A stretch of 64,000 nt of DNA from Plantibacter sp. VKM Ac-2880 (GTDB taxonomy: Bacteria > Actinomycetota > Actinomycetes > Actinomycetales > Microbacteriaceae), in NCBI RefSeq assembly GCF_015351235.1, contig NZ_JADKSJ010000002.1, forward strand, positions 992,001 to 1,056,000, given 5' to 3'. The position numbers were made by a program, and so were the translations under genes. The notes beneath the pieces are model-generated. The model made no database searches, was not told the DNA's origin, and saw nothing but the letters and a program-made list of their open reading frames with translations. Shown here piece by piece: positions 8,428 to 16,842 of the stretch (its first letter is position 1; each line of letters starts with the position of its first letter).

Positions 8428-9062
8428 CCGCCGTCGAGACCGTTGCGCACGCGCTGCGAGAAGGCATCCTGGACGGCCGACCCGGCGCGGGTGAGCCCCT
8501 CCGGGAGGCCGCCCTCACCACCCGGTTCGGCGTCAACCGGCACACCGTCCGCGCGGCGCTCCAGATGCTCGCGGCCGAACGGCTCGTCACGTTCGAGGCC
8601 TACCGCGGCGCACGGGTGCGGTCGTTCAGCGACGCGGACGTCCTGGCCCTCATGGAATACCGCACGGCGATCGAGGTCGAGGCGCTCCGGCTGCTCCGGA
8701 CGCGATCGGCGTCCGAACCGCGACCACCGGACGCGGTCATCGCGGCGAACGAGGCGCTCCGGCGGGCCTGCGCTGCACGACCCCACGACCAGCGCCGCAT
8801 CGAACAGACCCACGCCGATCTGCACCACGCGATCGTGGCCGCCGCGGGCAGTCCGAGGTTGCTCGAAGCCCACGCCGGGCTGCTCGCCGAACTCGGGCTG
8901 TTCATGGTGCAGCTCCGCAGCGTCCTCCCACCGGAGGAACTCATCAGTCAGCACGACCGGCTCGTCGACGCACTGCTGAGGGACCACGCCGAGACGGAAC
9001 TGCGCGCGCACCTGACGCACTCGGCCGAGCAACTCGTGGCGCTCCGCTGCACCGCCGGCTGA
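8424..9062 (+). CDS. GntR-family transcriptional regulator, FCD (FadR-like) subfamily
   Basis: This 212-residue protein has a winged helix at about residues 5-70 (LREGILDGRPGAGEPLREAALTTRFGVNRHTVRAAL) and a helical FCD effector domain at about 75-205, with the His/Asp pattern (HADLHHAIVAAAGS, QHDRLVDALL) that binds a metal and an organic acid in the family. The ATG overlaps the EamA stop. It probably binds the palindrome at 7412-7424 and controls its own operon. It is unrelated in sequence detail to the other two FCD regulators in the window. Confidence 0.9.
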   Translation: MTAVETVAHALREGILDGRPGAGEPLREAALTTRFGVNRHTVRAALQMLAAERLVTFEAYRGARVRSFSDADVLALMEYRTAIEVEALRLLRTRSASEPRPPDAVIAANEALRRACAARPHDQRRIEQTHADLHHAIVAAAGSPRLLEAHAGLLAELGLFMVQLRSVLPPEELISQHDRLVDALLRDHAETELRAHLTHSAEQLVALRCTAG

Positions 9063-9063
9063 G

Positions 9064-9180
9064 GCCGCACCTCGACAAGCTCGGTGACCGGGGTGGGTGG
9101 GTCGGTGACCGGGCTGGGTGGGTCGGTGACCGGGTGGGGACGATGGTCCCCCGGCCCCTGAGCCTGTCGAAGGGCTGGGA
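9064..9180. repeat. Dispersed intergenic repeat, tandem GGTCGGTGACCGGG variant
   Basis: Short tandem units of the form GGGTGGGTCGGTGACCGGG occur three times, flanked by CCTCGACAAGCTCGGTGACC (about 9069-9088) and CCCTGAGCCTGTCGAAGGG (near 9157-9175). The two flanks are oppositely oriented halves of the repeat family seen across the window. It lies between two convergent genes. Confidence 0.8.
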
Positions 9181-9184
9181 CGGG

Positions 9185-10819
9185 TCAGGGGCGGGCCGAG
9201 GAGACCTCGCCCGGGCGCACCGCGGCCGCGCCACCGGCCGACGACCGGACGGCCGGGTGCTCGTCGGACGGCCCCGACCACGGCAACGTCACCGTGAACG
9301 TGGTGCCGGCTGGCGAGGACGCGACCTCGATCGCCCCTTCGTGCCCTTCGGCGATCGACAGCGCGATCGCCAGGCCGAGTCCCGTGCTGCCTGCGGCCCG
9401 CGACCGGGACGAGTCCGCCCTCGCGAAGCGGTCGAACAGCTCCGGGAGGAACGACTCGTCGATGCCGGGGCCGTCGTCCGCGATCGTCAGGGCCGCGCGC
9501 TGCGGCTCGTCGACACTCTTCGGCGCGGCGATCCGCGTCACCACCGAGGTGCCCGCCGGGGTGTGGACCGCGGCGTTCGACAGCAGGTTGACGACCAGCT
9601 GGTGCAAGCGCTCGCGGTCGCCTCGGACGATGATCGCGCGCTCCGGCACGTCGACCGACCAGTGGTGCCCGGGAGCCGAGACGGCCGCGTCGCTCACCGC
9701 GGCGGCGACCAGGTCGCTCAGGTCCACGTCGTCGAGGTGGAGGTCCTGACCCTCGTCGAGCCGCGCGAGCAGGAGCAGCTCGCTCACGAGCGAACTCATG
9801 CGGGTCGCCTCCGACTCGATGCGGGCGAGGGCGTGCTCCGTCATCGGCGGGAGGTTCTCGCTGTCCTGGCGCGTGAGCTCCGCGTAGCCCTGGATCGCGG
9901 CCAGCGGCGTCCGCAGCTCATGGCTCGCGTCGGTGACGAAACGCCGCATGCGCTTGTCCGTGGCCGCGCGCACGGCGAGCGCCCGGTCGACGTGATCGAT
10001 GAGGCCGTTGAGCGCCTCGCCGACCTTGCCGATCTCCGTCCGTGGGTCGGTGTCCGCCTGATCCACGCGCACGTCGATCCCCGTGTCCCCGCGCTCGAGT
10101 TGCAGCGTCGAGACCTCGGCTGCGGCTGCGGCGACGCGTGACAGCGGACGGAGCGCGAGTCGGACCACGATGATCGCCCCGACGATGGTGACGGCGAGGG
10201 CGAGGACGGCGAGGATCGCGATGACGATCGCCTCCTGCTGCACGGCCGCGCGAGGTGTCGCGAGGGAGACCCCGGCGACGAGGGTCTCGCCGTCGCCGTG
10301 GTCGAGGAACTCGAGCCGGTACCCGCCGAGCGACCCGAGGCCGATGTTCTGCCGTTCGGAACCCCCGGCGGCTGCGGCCTCCTCGATGAGCGCCTGCGTG
10401 CGGACATCGAGCGCCTTCGCGTTCGACTGGGTGAACCGTGCCGAGTCGACCACTTGGCCGTCGGCGATGAGGGCGATGAGGGTCCCCGGACCGTGACCGA
10501 CGTAGTCGACGAACGGTTTCACGTAGCCGGGCTCGCCCCGCGTCGCGTCCGGGTCGGCGACGGCGCCGTCACGAGCCTGCTGGTCGTGGAACTTCACGAC
10601 GGAGTGCTCGAAGGCTTCCATGGAACCGGTGAGCTGCGTGTCGACGACCTCGGTGACCGACGCCTCCACCGTGATGACGGTCAAGACACCGGAGACCGCG
10701 AGGACCGCGGCGATGACGGCGGCGATCCCGGTCACCAGGCGGCGCTGGAGGGTCCACGGGTGTCGCTGCTTCGGCGGGGACGTCGGGACGCCCGCAGTCG
10801 GAACCGCTCCGGTGCTCAT
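9185..10819 (-). CDS. Sensor histidine kinase of an OmpR-type two-component system
   Basis: This 544-residue kinase has a transmembrane helix at about 28-51, an extracytoplasmic sensor region to about 195, a second helix at about 197-222 and a HAMP region to about 285. The phosphoacceptor is His300 in ASHELRTPLAAIQGY, and the ATPase domain contains DDGPGIDESFLPELFDRF and TGLGLAIALSIAEGH. The extracellular signal is unknown. Its ATG overlaps the stop of the response-regulator gene (ATGA), so the two are cotranscribed with the regulator first. The architecture resembles MprB/TcrY-like actinobacterial kinases. Confidence 0.93.
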   Translation of the reverse strand: MSTGAVPTAGVPTSPPKQRHPWTLQRRLVTGIAAVIAAVLAVSGVLTVITVEASVTEVVDTQLTGSMEAFEHSVVKFHDQQARDGAVADPDATRGEPGYVKPFVDYVGHGPGTLIALIADGQVVDSARFTQSNAKALDVRTQALIEEAAAAGGSERQNIGLGSLGGYRLEFLDHGDGETLVAGVSLATPRAAVQQEAIVIAILAVLALAVTIVGAIIVVRLALRPLSRVAAAAAEVSTLQLERGDTGIDVRVDQADTDPRTEIGKVGEALNGLIDHVDRALAVRAATDKRMRRFVTDASHELRTPLAAIQGYAELTRQDSENLPPMTEHALARIESEATRMSSLVSELLLLARLDEGQDLHLDDVDLSDLVAAAVSDAAVSAPGHHWSVDVPERAIIVRGDRERLHQLVVNLLSNAAVHTPAGTSVVTRIAAPKSVDEPQRAALTIADDGPGIDESFLPELFDRFARADSSRSRAAGSTGLGLAIALSIAEGHEGAIEVASSPAGTTFTVTLPWSGPSDEHPAVRSSAGGAAAVRPGEVSSARP

Positions 10820-11607
10820 TCGACGGGCCGCAGCACGTATCCGACACCGCGGACGGTGTGGATCATCGGCGCGCGGTCGGCGTCGATCTTCTTCCGCAGG
10901 TAGGAGACGTAGAGGTCGACGATGCTGGCCTTGCCCGCGAAGTCGTAGTTCCACACCCGGTCGAGGATCTGCGCGCGGCTCAGCACCCGCTTCGGGTTGC
11001 GCATGAAGTAGCGCAACAGTTCGAACTCGGTGGTGGTGAGCGCGACCGGCTCGCCGTCGCGGCTGACCTCGTAGCTGCGCTCGTCGAGGAAGAGGCCGCC
11101 GATCGTGATGCGCGAGTCGTCGTCGGACACGACGTGTGCGGTCCGGCGCAGCAGGCCGCGGAGGCGCGCGACGAGCTCCTCGAGCGAGAAGGGCTTCGTC
11201 ATGTAGTCGTCGCCGCCGGCGGTGAGGCCCATGATGCGGTCGTCCACGGAGTCCCGCGCCGTGAGGAACAGCGTCGGCGTCCCAGACTCCGGCTCACCCT
11301 GCGAGAAGCTGCGGAGCTGGCGCAGCACGCTCAAGCCGTCCATGTCCGGCAGCATGATGTCGAGCACGACGACGTCGGGTCGCTCGGCGCGGTACCGCTG
11401 CACGGCCTCGCGACCGTTGGTGGCGACGTCCACGACCCACCCCTCGTAGCCGAGGGCGAGGCTCACGAGGTCGGTGAGGACCGCCTCGTCGTCGACGAGG
11501 AGGACACGGATCGGCGAGCCGTCGGCCCGGTACATCCGCGGAAGCTTGGCGAGGACCGCCCGGCGGCGCCCCGAGTCGACGATCTGCGTCGGCAGGTCGG
11601 AGGGCAT
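10816..11607 (-). CDS. OmpR/PhoB-family response regulator
   Basis: This 263-residue regulator has a receiver domain at about 33-150 with acidic pocket Asp39/Asp40, phosphoacceptor Asp83 (VVVLDIMLPDMDG) and the Lys of YMTKPFSLEELVARL. A winged-helix DNA-binding domain follows at about 170-262 (LTTTEFELLRYFMRNPKRVLSR, VSYLRKKID, HTVRGVGYVLRP). About 30 extra N-terminal residues precede the receiver, so the true start may be an internal site. It precedes and overlaps its cognate kinase gene. Confidence 0.93.
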   Translation of the reverse strand: MPSDLPTQIVDSGRRRAVLAKLPRMYRADGSPIRVLLVDDEAVLTDLVSLALGYEGWVVDVATNGREAVQRYRAERPDVVVLDIMLPDMDGLSVLRQLRSFSQGEPESGTPTLFLTARDSVDDRIMGLTAGGDDYMTKPFSLEELVARLRGLLRRTAHVVSDDDSRITIGGLFLDERSYEVSRDGEPVALTTTEFELLRYFMRNPKRVLSRAQILDRVWNYDFAGKASIVDLYVSYLRKKIDADRAPMIHTVRGVGYVLRPVE

Positions 11608-11690
11608 GGTTCGATTATCCGTCGTCCGGTGGCGGGAACGCGCAGCGACCGGCGATTCATAGAGGGCTCATATCTTTTCAGGCCGAGCGC

Positions 11691-12491
11691 ATGAGCGAGG
11701 TGCCTACCGTGGAGGGCATGACCCGAGCAGAGCCCCTGGGCACGCCGTACACCTCCCGCCCTCGCAGGCGGCTCGGTGACGCGCCGGGAGCCACGGAGCG
11801 CGTGCGGGTCACCCTCGGTGGGGCCGTGCGGGCACTCCGTCCGCTGATCCCTGCGGTGGTCTCGCGCCCCCGATTCCTGCGTGGCCCGCGGATCCAGGCG
11901 CCGGTCGATGCGCACCCGATCCGCACCGAACGCCTCGTCCTGCGTCGTCACCGCCTGGAGGACGCGGACGCCTGGTACCGCATCCAGTCCTCCCCCGAGG
12001 TCGTCGAGCACCTCCCGTGGCCGGTGCGCGACCGTCAGGCGTCCCTGGAGCACCTGCGTCATCGCATGGGGCACCGTCGCCTGTGGCAGTCCGGCGACTT
12101 CCTCGCACTGGCCGTGGAGCGGGACGGGTATCTCGTGGGTGACGTCTCCCTGCACCTGCGCGACGTGCAGCCGGCCGAGCGCTCGGTGGAGATCGGCTGG
12201 GTGTTCGACCCGGCGGCCGGCGGCCGTGGGTTCGCGAGCGAGGCCTCGGCCGCGATGCTCGACCTGGCGTTCACGGAGGTCAAGGCGAAGACGGTGACGG
12301 CGGTCATCGAACCCGGGAACACCCGGTCCATCGCCCTCGCGGAACGCCTCGGCTTCCTCCGGGAGGACGCACGGCGCCGCTCGTCGAGCATCACCTTCGC
12401 GATCACGCCGTCCCTGCTCGCCGCTCGCCGTGCCGAACGCGCCGCCGCCGGCATGCCGCAGGGGGACGACCGCGCGGCACGTCGCCCCTGA
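11691..12491 (+). CDS. GNAT acetyltransferase, RimJ/RimL-like
   Basis: This protein of up to 266 residues has a GNAT domain at about residues 78-240. Its start IRTERLVLRRHRLEDADAW is the standard RimJ/RimL beginning, and the acetyl-CoA loop region is EIGWVFDPAAGGRGFASEAS followed by VIEPGNTRSIALAERLGF. The family acetylates protein N-termini or small molecules; the substrate is unknown. The first 75 residues are basic and not conserved-looking, so the start is uncertain: ATG 11718, preceded by GGAGGG at a short spacing, is an alternative. It diverges from the two-component operon. Confidence 0.85.
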   Translation: MSEVPTVEGMTRAEPLGTPYTSRPRRRLGDAPGATERVRVTLGGAVRALRPLIPAVVSRPRFLRGPRIQAPVDAHPIRTERLVLRRHRLEDADAWYRIQSSPEVVEHLPWPVRDRQASLEHLRHRMGHRRLWQSGDFLALAVERDGYLVGDVSLHLRDVQPAERSVEIGWVFDPAAGGRGFASEASAAMLDLAFTEVKAKTVTAVIEPGNTRSIALAERLGFLREDARRRSSSITFAITPSLLAARRAERAAAGMPQGDDRAARRP

Positions 12492-12496
12492 CGCTC

Positions 12497-12574
12497 GCCG
12501 TCCCGATCGCCGAACCTGTCGGGGCCGTGTCTCCCCCACACTGGCCCCGGCAGGTTCAGCCATCGGGACGGCGA
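12497..12574 (+). terminator. Very long hairpin (31-base stem) after the acetyltransferase gene
   Basis: Bases 12497-12527 and 12544-12574 are inverted copies of each other with three mismatches over 31 bases, separated by a 16-base loop. It begins 5 bases after the acetyltransferase stop, so termination or mRNA stabilisation is likely. The length is unusual for a simple terminator. Confidence 0.75.
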
Positions 12575-12688
12575 TGCGTGTTCACAACGCAGGAGCGCCT
12601 CGGCGTGCCGCCGCAGACCGACGCCCGTCGTCGGCGACGCACCGGCGGCCTCCTGAGTTGCGCCCATAGGGTTCCGGTCGGTTCCAAT

Positions 12689-12700
12689 ATCCTATAGGAT
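12689..12700. promoter_or_regulatory. Palindromic operator ATCCTATAGGAT upstream of the kinase arm
   Basis: A perfect 12-base palindrome lies 57 bases before the DhaK-DhaL gene. The same sequence (11 of 12 bases) lies upstream of the opposite arm at 21323-21334. It is the best candidate site for the GntR regulator encoded at 15922. It includes TAGGAT, which could serve as a -10 element, so binding would block the promoter. Confidence 0.75.
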
Positions 12701-12756
12701 TATCGCGATGTACCGGCTGGTGCCGGATCGACGGACTCGATGACGAGGAGATGCAG

Positions 12757-14487
12757 ATGACCAGGCTCTGGAACCGGCCGGCGGACTTCGCCGATGAGAT
12801 GGTGGACGGGTTCGTCCGAGCCAACGGTCGTTGGGTGCGCAAGGTCTCCGGTGGCGTCTCCCGGTCCACGCGATCCGCCGAGCCCGAGGTCGCGCTCGTC
12901 ATCGGCGGCGGGTCGGGGCACTACCCCGCGTTCGCCGGCCTGGTCGGCCCCGGCCTCGCCCACGGTGCGGCGATGGGCAACCTGTTCGCCTCCCCCTCGG
13001 CCCACCAGGTCGAGAGCGTCATCCGCGCGAGCGAACAGGGCGAAGGCGTCCTGCTCAGCTACGGCAACTACGCGGGAGACGTGCTGCACTTCACCGCCGC
13101 GCAGGACGCCGTGCGCGCCGACGGCATCGACTGCCGCACGGTCACCGTGACCGACGACATCTTCAGCGCCCCGCCGACGGAACTCCAGAAGCGCCGCGGG
13201 ATCGCCGGCGACCTCACCGTCTTCAAGGTGGCGGGCGGGGCAGCCTCCAGCGGCTACCGCATCGACGACGTCGAGCGCGTCGCGATCCTCACGAACGCCC
13301 GCACCCGCTCGATGGGCGTCGCGTTCTCCGGGTGCACCCTGCCTGGTGCCGACGAGCCCCTGTTCTCCGTCCCGGAAGGGCGTATGGCCGTCGGGCTCGG
13401 CATCCACGGCGAGCCCGGCATCGACGAGACCGACATCCCGTCCGCCGACGGCCTCGCCGAGCTGTTCGTGCAGCACCTGCTCGACGACGCCGAGATCCCC
13501 GAGGGCGTCACGGTGGACGGCGCGCGCGTCGTCCCCATCCTCAACGGCCTCGGCTCGGTGAAGTCCGAGGAACTCTTCGTCGTCTACGACCGCGTCGCGA
13601 CGCTGCTCGAGGACGCGGGCGTCACCCTCGTGGACCCGCAGGTCGGTGAATTCTGCACAAGCTTCGACATGGCCGGCGTCTCCCTGACGCTGCTGTGGGT
13701 CGATGAAGAGCTCGAACAGCTGTGGAGCGCGCCCGCCGACACCCCGGCCTACCGCACCGGCGCGGTGGACACCGGCGCCCTCGAGACCGTGACCGCCGAG
13801 GACACCGAAGCCGCCGAGTTCGTCGTTCCGGAGGCGTCCGCCGAGTCACAGGAGTCCGCAGCCGTCGTCGCCACGGCCATCACGGCCATCCACGAGCTGA
13901 TCGCCGAGCACGCCGACGAACTCGGCCGACTCGACGCCATCGTCGGCGACGGCGACCACGGCATCGGGATGGACCGGGGGGCGACCGCAGCCGCCGAGGA
14001 GGCCGAACGTCTGCGAGCGGCCGGCGCCGGCGTCGCGACCGTGCTCGACCGAGCGGGCGACGCCTGGTCCGACCGGGCCGGCGGCACGTCCGGAGCCCTC
14101 TGGGGCGTCATGCTGCGCACCCTGGGCGAACGCCTCGGCGACACCGAGCGCCCGTCGGCCACCGCGGTCAGCGAGGGCGTCACCGCCGCGAAGGACGCCG
14201 TCATGCGCTACGGCAAGGCCTCCGTCGGCGACAAGACCCTCGTGGACGCCCTCGTGCCCTTCGCCGACACCCTCGCCGAACGGGTCACCGCGGGCGACGA
14301 CCTCCCCACCGCCTGGGCCACGGCGGCCGCAGTGGCCACCACCGCCGCCCACGACACGGCCGGACTCATGCCCGGCATGGGCCGCGCCCGCTCGCACGGC
14401 TCGAAGGCCGTCGGCGTCGAGGACCCCGGAGCCGTCTCCCTCGCCCTCATCGTCGAACGCGTCGGCGCCCTGCTGTCCGACCACTGA
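12757..14487 (+). CDS. Dihydroxyacetone-kinase-family fusion (DhaK-DhaL), probable erythrulose kinase
   Basis: This 576-residue protein joins a DhaK substrate domain (about 1-330; IGGGSGHYPAFAGL, GNYAGDVLHF, and His217 in GLGIHGEPG, the residue that covalently holds the keto sugar) to a DhaL nucleotide domain (about 355-575; DAIVGDGDHGIGMDRG Mg-ATP aspartates, DRAGGTSGALWG). Such fusions are ATP-dependent kinases of dihydroxyacetone or of tetruloses (LerK/DerK). The neighbours, two phosphotetrulose-type isomerases, favour erythrulose. The ATG at 12757 was preferred over 12751 because GAGGAG sits 6 bases before it. It is first in the arm. Confidence 0.88.
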   Translation: MTRLWNRPADFADEMVDGFVRANGRWVRKVSGGVSRSTRSAEPEVALVIGGGSGHYPAFAGLVGPGLAHGAAMGNLFASPSAHQVESVIRASEQGEGVLLSYGNYAGDVLHFTAAQDAVRADGIDCRTVTVTDDIFSAPPTELQKRRGIAGDLTVFKVAGGAASSGYRIDDVERVAILTNARTRSMGVAFSGCTLPGADEPLFSVPEGRMAVGLGIHGEPGIDETDIPSADGLAELFVQHLLDDAEIPEGVTVDGARVVPILNGLGSVKSEELFVVYDRVATLLEDAGVTLVDPQVGEFCTSFDMAGVSLTLLWVDEELEQLWSAPADTPAYRTGAVDTGALETVTAEDTEAAEFVVPEASAESQESAAVVATAITAIHELIAEHADELGRLDAIVGDGDHGIGMDRGATAAAEEAERLRAAGAGVATVLDRAGDAWSDRAGGTSGALWGVMLRTLGERLGDTERPSATAVSEGVTAAKDAVMRYGKASVGDKTLVDALVPFADTLAERVTAGDDLPTAWATAAAVATTAAHDTAGLMPGMGRARSHGSKAVGVEDPGAVSLALIVERVGALLSDH

Positions 14488-14507
14488 CCCGTCCCACCCA
14501 CCGACCC

Positions 14508-14572
14508 TCGAACGGCATCCCCGGTCCCTGAATCGACACCCCGGTCCCTGAGCTTGTCGAAGGGCCACCCAC
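14508..14572. repeat. Dispersed intergenic repeat between kinase and isomerase genes
   Basis: Two copies of CCCGGTCCCTGA are present, the second continuing as GAGCTTGTCGAAGGGC at about 14549-14564. The repeat sits inside what looks like a single operon (96-base gap), so it is probably transcribed. Confidence 0.75.
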
Positions 14573-14584
14573 GAAAGGCACACC

Positions 14585-15046
14585 ATGACCCGCACCTGGC
14601 GAATCGTCATCGGCTCGGATGACGCCGGCTACGACTACAAGGAGATCCTCAAGCGTGACCTCGAGGCGAGCGACCTGGTCGCCTCCGTGGTCGACGTCGG
14701 GGTCGACGCCGACGGCCACACCAACTACCCGACCGTCGCCGTGACGGCCGCAGAGATCGTCGCCCGCGGCGAGGCCGACCGGGCCCTGCTCATCTGCGGC
14801 ACGGGCCTCGGCGTCGCGATCGCGGCGAACAAGGTCCAGGGCATCCGGGCCGTCACCGCCCACGACGGCTTCTCCGTCGAACGCGCCGTGCTCTCCAACG
14901 ACGCCCAGGTGCTCTGCATGGGCCAGCGCGTCGTCGGCATCGAGCTGGCCCGCCGCAACGTCCGCGAATGGCTCACCTACGAGTTCGACACCACCAGCGC
15001 GTCGAACGACAAGGTGCAGGAGATCAGCGCGTACGAAGCCTCCTGA
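14585..15046 (+). CDS. RpiB/LacAB-family sugar-phosphate isomerase, probable D-erythrulose 4-phosphate isomerase (DerI/EryI-like)
   Basis: This 153-residue protein has the RpiB fold signature: [17 protein letters not shown] at the start (Asp instead of the usual His before AG), [40 protein letters not shown] with the catalytic Cys, and [33 protein letters not shown]. RpiB paralogs in tetritol pathways convert D-erythrulose 4-phosphate to D-erythrose 4-phosphate. That role is inferred from the adjacent kinase and TIM-like gene; ribose 5-phosphate isomerase remains possible. Its stop overlaps the next start by one base. Confidence 0.87.
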   Translation: MTRTWRIVIGSDDAGYDYKEILKRDLEASDLVASVVDVGVDADGHTNYPTVAVTAAEIVARGEADRALLICGTGLGVAIAANKVQGIRAVTAHDGFSVERAVLSNDAQVLCMGQRVVGIELARRNVREWLTYEFDTTSASNDKVQEISAYEAS

Positions 15047-15855
15047 TGACCGACCACCCCCGCCCCATCCTCGTCGGCGTGAGTCTGAAGATGTACTTCG
15101 GCCACGTGCAGACGCTCGACTGGTGCTCGGCCGTCGCGGGGGTCACGGCCGAGCACCACGCCCTCCGGAGCGGCGCCGCCGAGCTGTTCGTCATCCCCGG
15201 TTACCTCTCGGTGACCGGAGCGGTCGAACGGCTCCGCGGCGTCGCGTCCGTCGGCGGTCAGGACCTCGCCACCGAGGACGCCGGTGCGTTCACGGGCGAG
15301 GTCAGCGGCGCGGCGCTCCGCGAGGTCGGCTGCGAGGTCGTCGAGGTCGGGCACGCCGAGCGTCGTCGACTGTTCGGCGAGACGCCCGACGTCGTCCGAG
15401 CGAAGACCACCGCCGCCCTCCGCAACGGGCTCGCTCCCGTGCTGTGCATCGGCGAGGCCACTCAGGAGGCCCCGGAGGACGCGGCCGCCTCATGCATCGA
15501 CCAACTCGACGACGCCCTCGCCGGAGCGGTGGCCGCGGGGATCGTCGGGCGGGTCATCGTCGCCTACGAGCCGCACTGGGCCATCGGCGCCGCCGAGCCC
15601 GCCGCCCCCGACCACATCAGGACGGTGTGCGCACGGCTCCGCGGCCATCTCGACGCGCTCGCCGAGCAAAGAGCGGTCAGCGCGTCCTCGGCCGTCATCT
15701 ACGGCGGCAGCGCCGGCCCCGGACTGTTGGCCACCATCGGCGACGCCGTGGACGGCCTCTTCCTCGGTCGCTTCGCCCACGACCCGGCGGCGCTCGCGCT
15801 CGTCCTCGATGAAGCGGCCGCCCTGCGGAGCACGGACGCCGACCTGCCGCGATGA
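15046..15855 (+). CDS. Triose-phosphate-isomerase-family protein, probable L-erythrulose 1-phosphate isomerase (LerI/EryH-like)
   Basis: This 269-residue TIM barrel keeps the catalytic residues: Lys15 (GVSLKMYF), His103 (EVVEVGHAERRRLFGE) and Glu175 (VAYEPHWAIG), plus the phosphate loop YGGSAGPGLL. The canonical N-W-K-M motif is replaced by S-L-K-M, which marks the paralog group found in sugar-alcohol operons rather than glycolytic TpiA. In that pathway it converts L-erythrulose 1-phosphate to D-erythrulose 4-phosphate. The assignment rests on motif plus context. It overlaps the RpiB-like gene (TGATG). Confidence 0.85.
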   Translation: MTDHPRPILVGVSLKMYFGHVQTLDWCSAVAGVTAEHHALRSGAAELFVIPGYLSVTGAVERLRGVASVGGQDLATEDAGAFTGEVSGAALREVGCEVVEVGHAERRRLFGETPDVVRAKTTAALRNGLAPVLCIGEATQEAPEDAAASCIDQLDDALAGAVAAGIVGRVIVAYEPHWAIGAAEPAAPDHIRTVCARLRGHLDALAEQRAVSASSAVIYGGSAGPGLLATIGDAVDGLFLGRFAHDPAALALVLDEAAALRSTDADLPR

Positions 15856-15921
15856 CGCCTGACGGCCCCGTAAACTGGACCTCGACGATCATCGCGGCAG
15901 CTCGACCGGGGGTCCCCCTCC

Positions 15922-16671
15922 GTGACGACGCCCCGAGCACACATTTCGGAGACCGCCGTGGTTGATGCCGTCTTCCCGCTCGGCGCCTCCTCCTCGCTCG
16001 AACGCCGCGGGCTCCGCGACCGGGTCTACGAGCTCGTGCTCGACATGCTCCTCAGCTCGGGCATCGAGCCCGGCGCCCGGCTGTCGATCGACGCCATCGC
16101 CCGCGACCTCGACGTCTCCCCGACGCCCGTCCGCGAAGCGCTCGTCCAGCTGGAGCGCACGGGCCTCGTCACCCGCGTCACGCACAAGGGCTACCGCGTC
16201 GCCCCGCCCCTCGCCGACGACCAGCTCGAGTCGCTGTTCGACGCACGCATCGTGCTCGAGAGCGGCGCGACCGCCCTCGCCGCAGCCCAGGCCGACGACC
16301 TCGTCCCAGCACTCGAGGTCGCCCTCGCCCGACACGTCGAGATGACCGCCAGGGTGCGGGCATCGGCGTCGACCGGCGAGATCCCTGTCGCCCTCCTGCG
16401 GGAGTACTTCGCGGTCGACTGGAACTTCCACCACCTCATCTTCGAAGGCACCCGCAACCCGTTCCTCCTCGACATGTCCGAGGGCATCTCGACCCGCGTG
16501 CACCGCATGCGCCAGACGGTGGAGACGGGCGTCACCGACGCCGACCAGGCCGTGGTCGAGCACCGGGCGATCCTCGACGCCTTCTCCGAGGGGCCGGAGG
16601 CCGCCGCGGCCGCCATGCGCTCCCACATCGAGCTCGTCCGGATGCGCGCCCGGAGCGACGCCGAGCACTGA
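15922..16671 (+). CDS. GntR-family regulator, FCD subfamily, probable regulator of the sugar-acid island
   Basis: This 249-residue regulator has an N-terminal winged helix at about 25-95 (SLERRGLRDRVYELVLDMLL, ARDLDVSPTPVREALVQLE) and an FCD effector domain at about 100-235 (FDARIVLESGATALAAAQA, DWNFHHLIFEGTRNPFL, EHRAILDAF). FCD proteins usually sense organic or sugar acids. It is last gene of the kinase arm and is the natural candidate for binding ATCCTATAGGAT at both ends of the island. The GTG start follows GGGGG at suitable spacing; GTG 15958 is an alternative. Confidence 0.9.
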   Translation: MTTPRAHISETAVVDAVFPLGASSSLERRGLRDRVYELVLDMLLSSGIEPGARLSIDAIARDLDVSPTPVREALVQLERTGLVTRVTHKGYRVAPPLADDQLESLFDARIVLESGATALAAAQADDLVPALEVALARHVEMTARVRASASTGEIPVALLREYFAVDWNFHHLIFEGTRNPFLLDMSEGISTRVHRMRQTVETGVTDADQAVVEHRAILDAFSEGPEAAAAAMRSHIELVRMRARSDAEH

Positions 16672-16787
16672 GCCACCCTGCCCCGCCCGGTCCCTCAGCC
16701 ACCCTGCCCCGCCCGGTCCCTGAGCCACCCTGCCCCGCCCGGTCCCTGAGCCACCCTGCCCCGGTCCCTGAGCTTGTCGAAGGGCGC
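16672..16787. repeat. Tandem repeat, four units of about 25 bases
   Basis: Four units of the form CCACCCTGCCCCGCCCGGTC followed by CCTGAG lie head to tail; the last lacks CGCCC and runs into GGTCCCTGAGCTTGTCGAAG. The unit therefore contains the start of the dispersed GGTCCCTGAG element. It lies between convergent genes. Units are contiguous with no unique spacers, so this is not CRISPR. Confidence 0.85.
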
Positions 16788-16792
16788 GCGAA

Positions 16793-16824
16793 ACGGGGCC
16801 GACCGCGTGAGCGATCGACCCCGT
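16793..16824. terminator. Bidirectional hairpin between the two arms of the island
   Basis: A 14-base stem with two mismatches (ACGGGGCCGACCGC against GCGATCGACCCCGT) and a GTGA loop lies 18 bases downstream of the MFS stop on the minus strand and also downstream of the GntR gene on the plus strand. Confidence 0.7.
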
Positions 16825-16842
16825 CCGGGTGCTGCCTCGTGA

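Noticed and set aside
14585-15855. Annotating the two isomerases as housekeeping rpiB and tpiA
   Set aside because: Both have altered N-terminal motifs and sit in an inducible-type operon with a DhaK-DhaL kinase; paralog roles fit better.
16672-16787. Possible CRISPR array
   Set aside because: The four units are contiguous with no unique spacers, and no cas genes are nearby. It is a simple tandem repeat.
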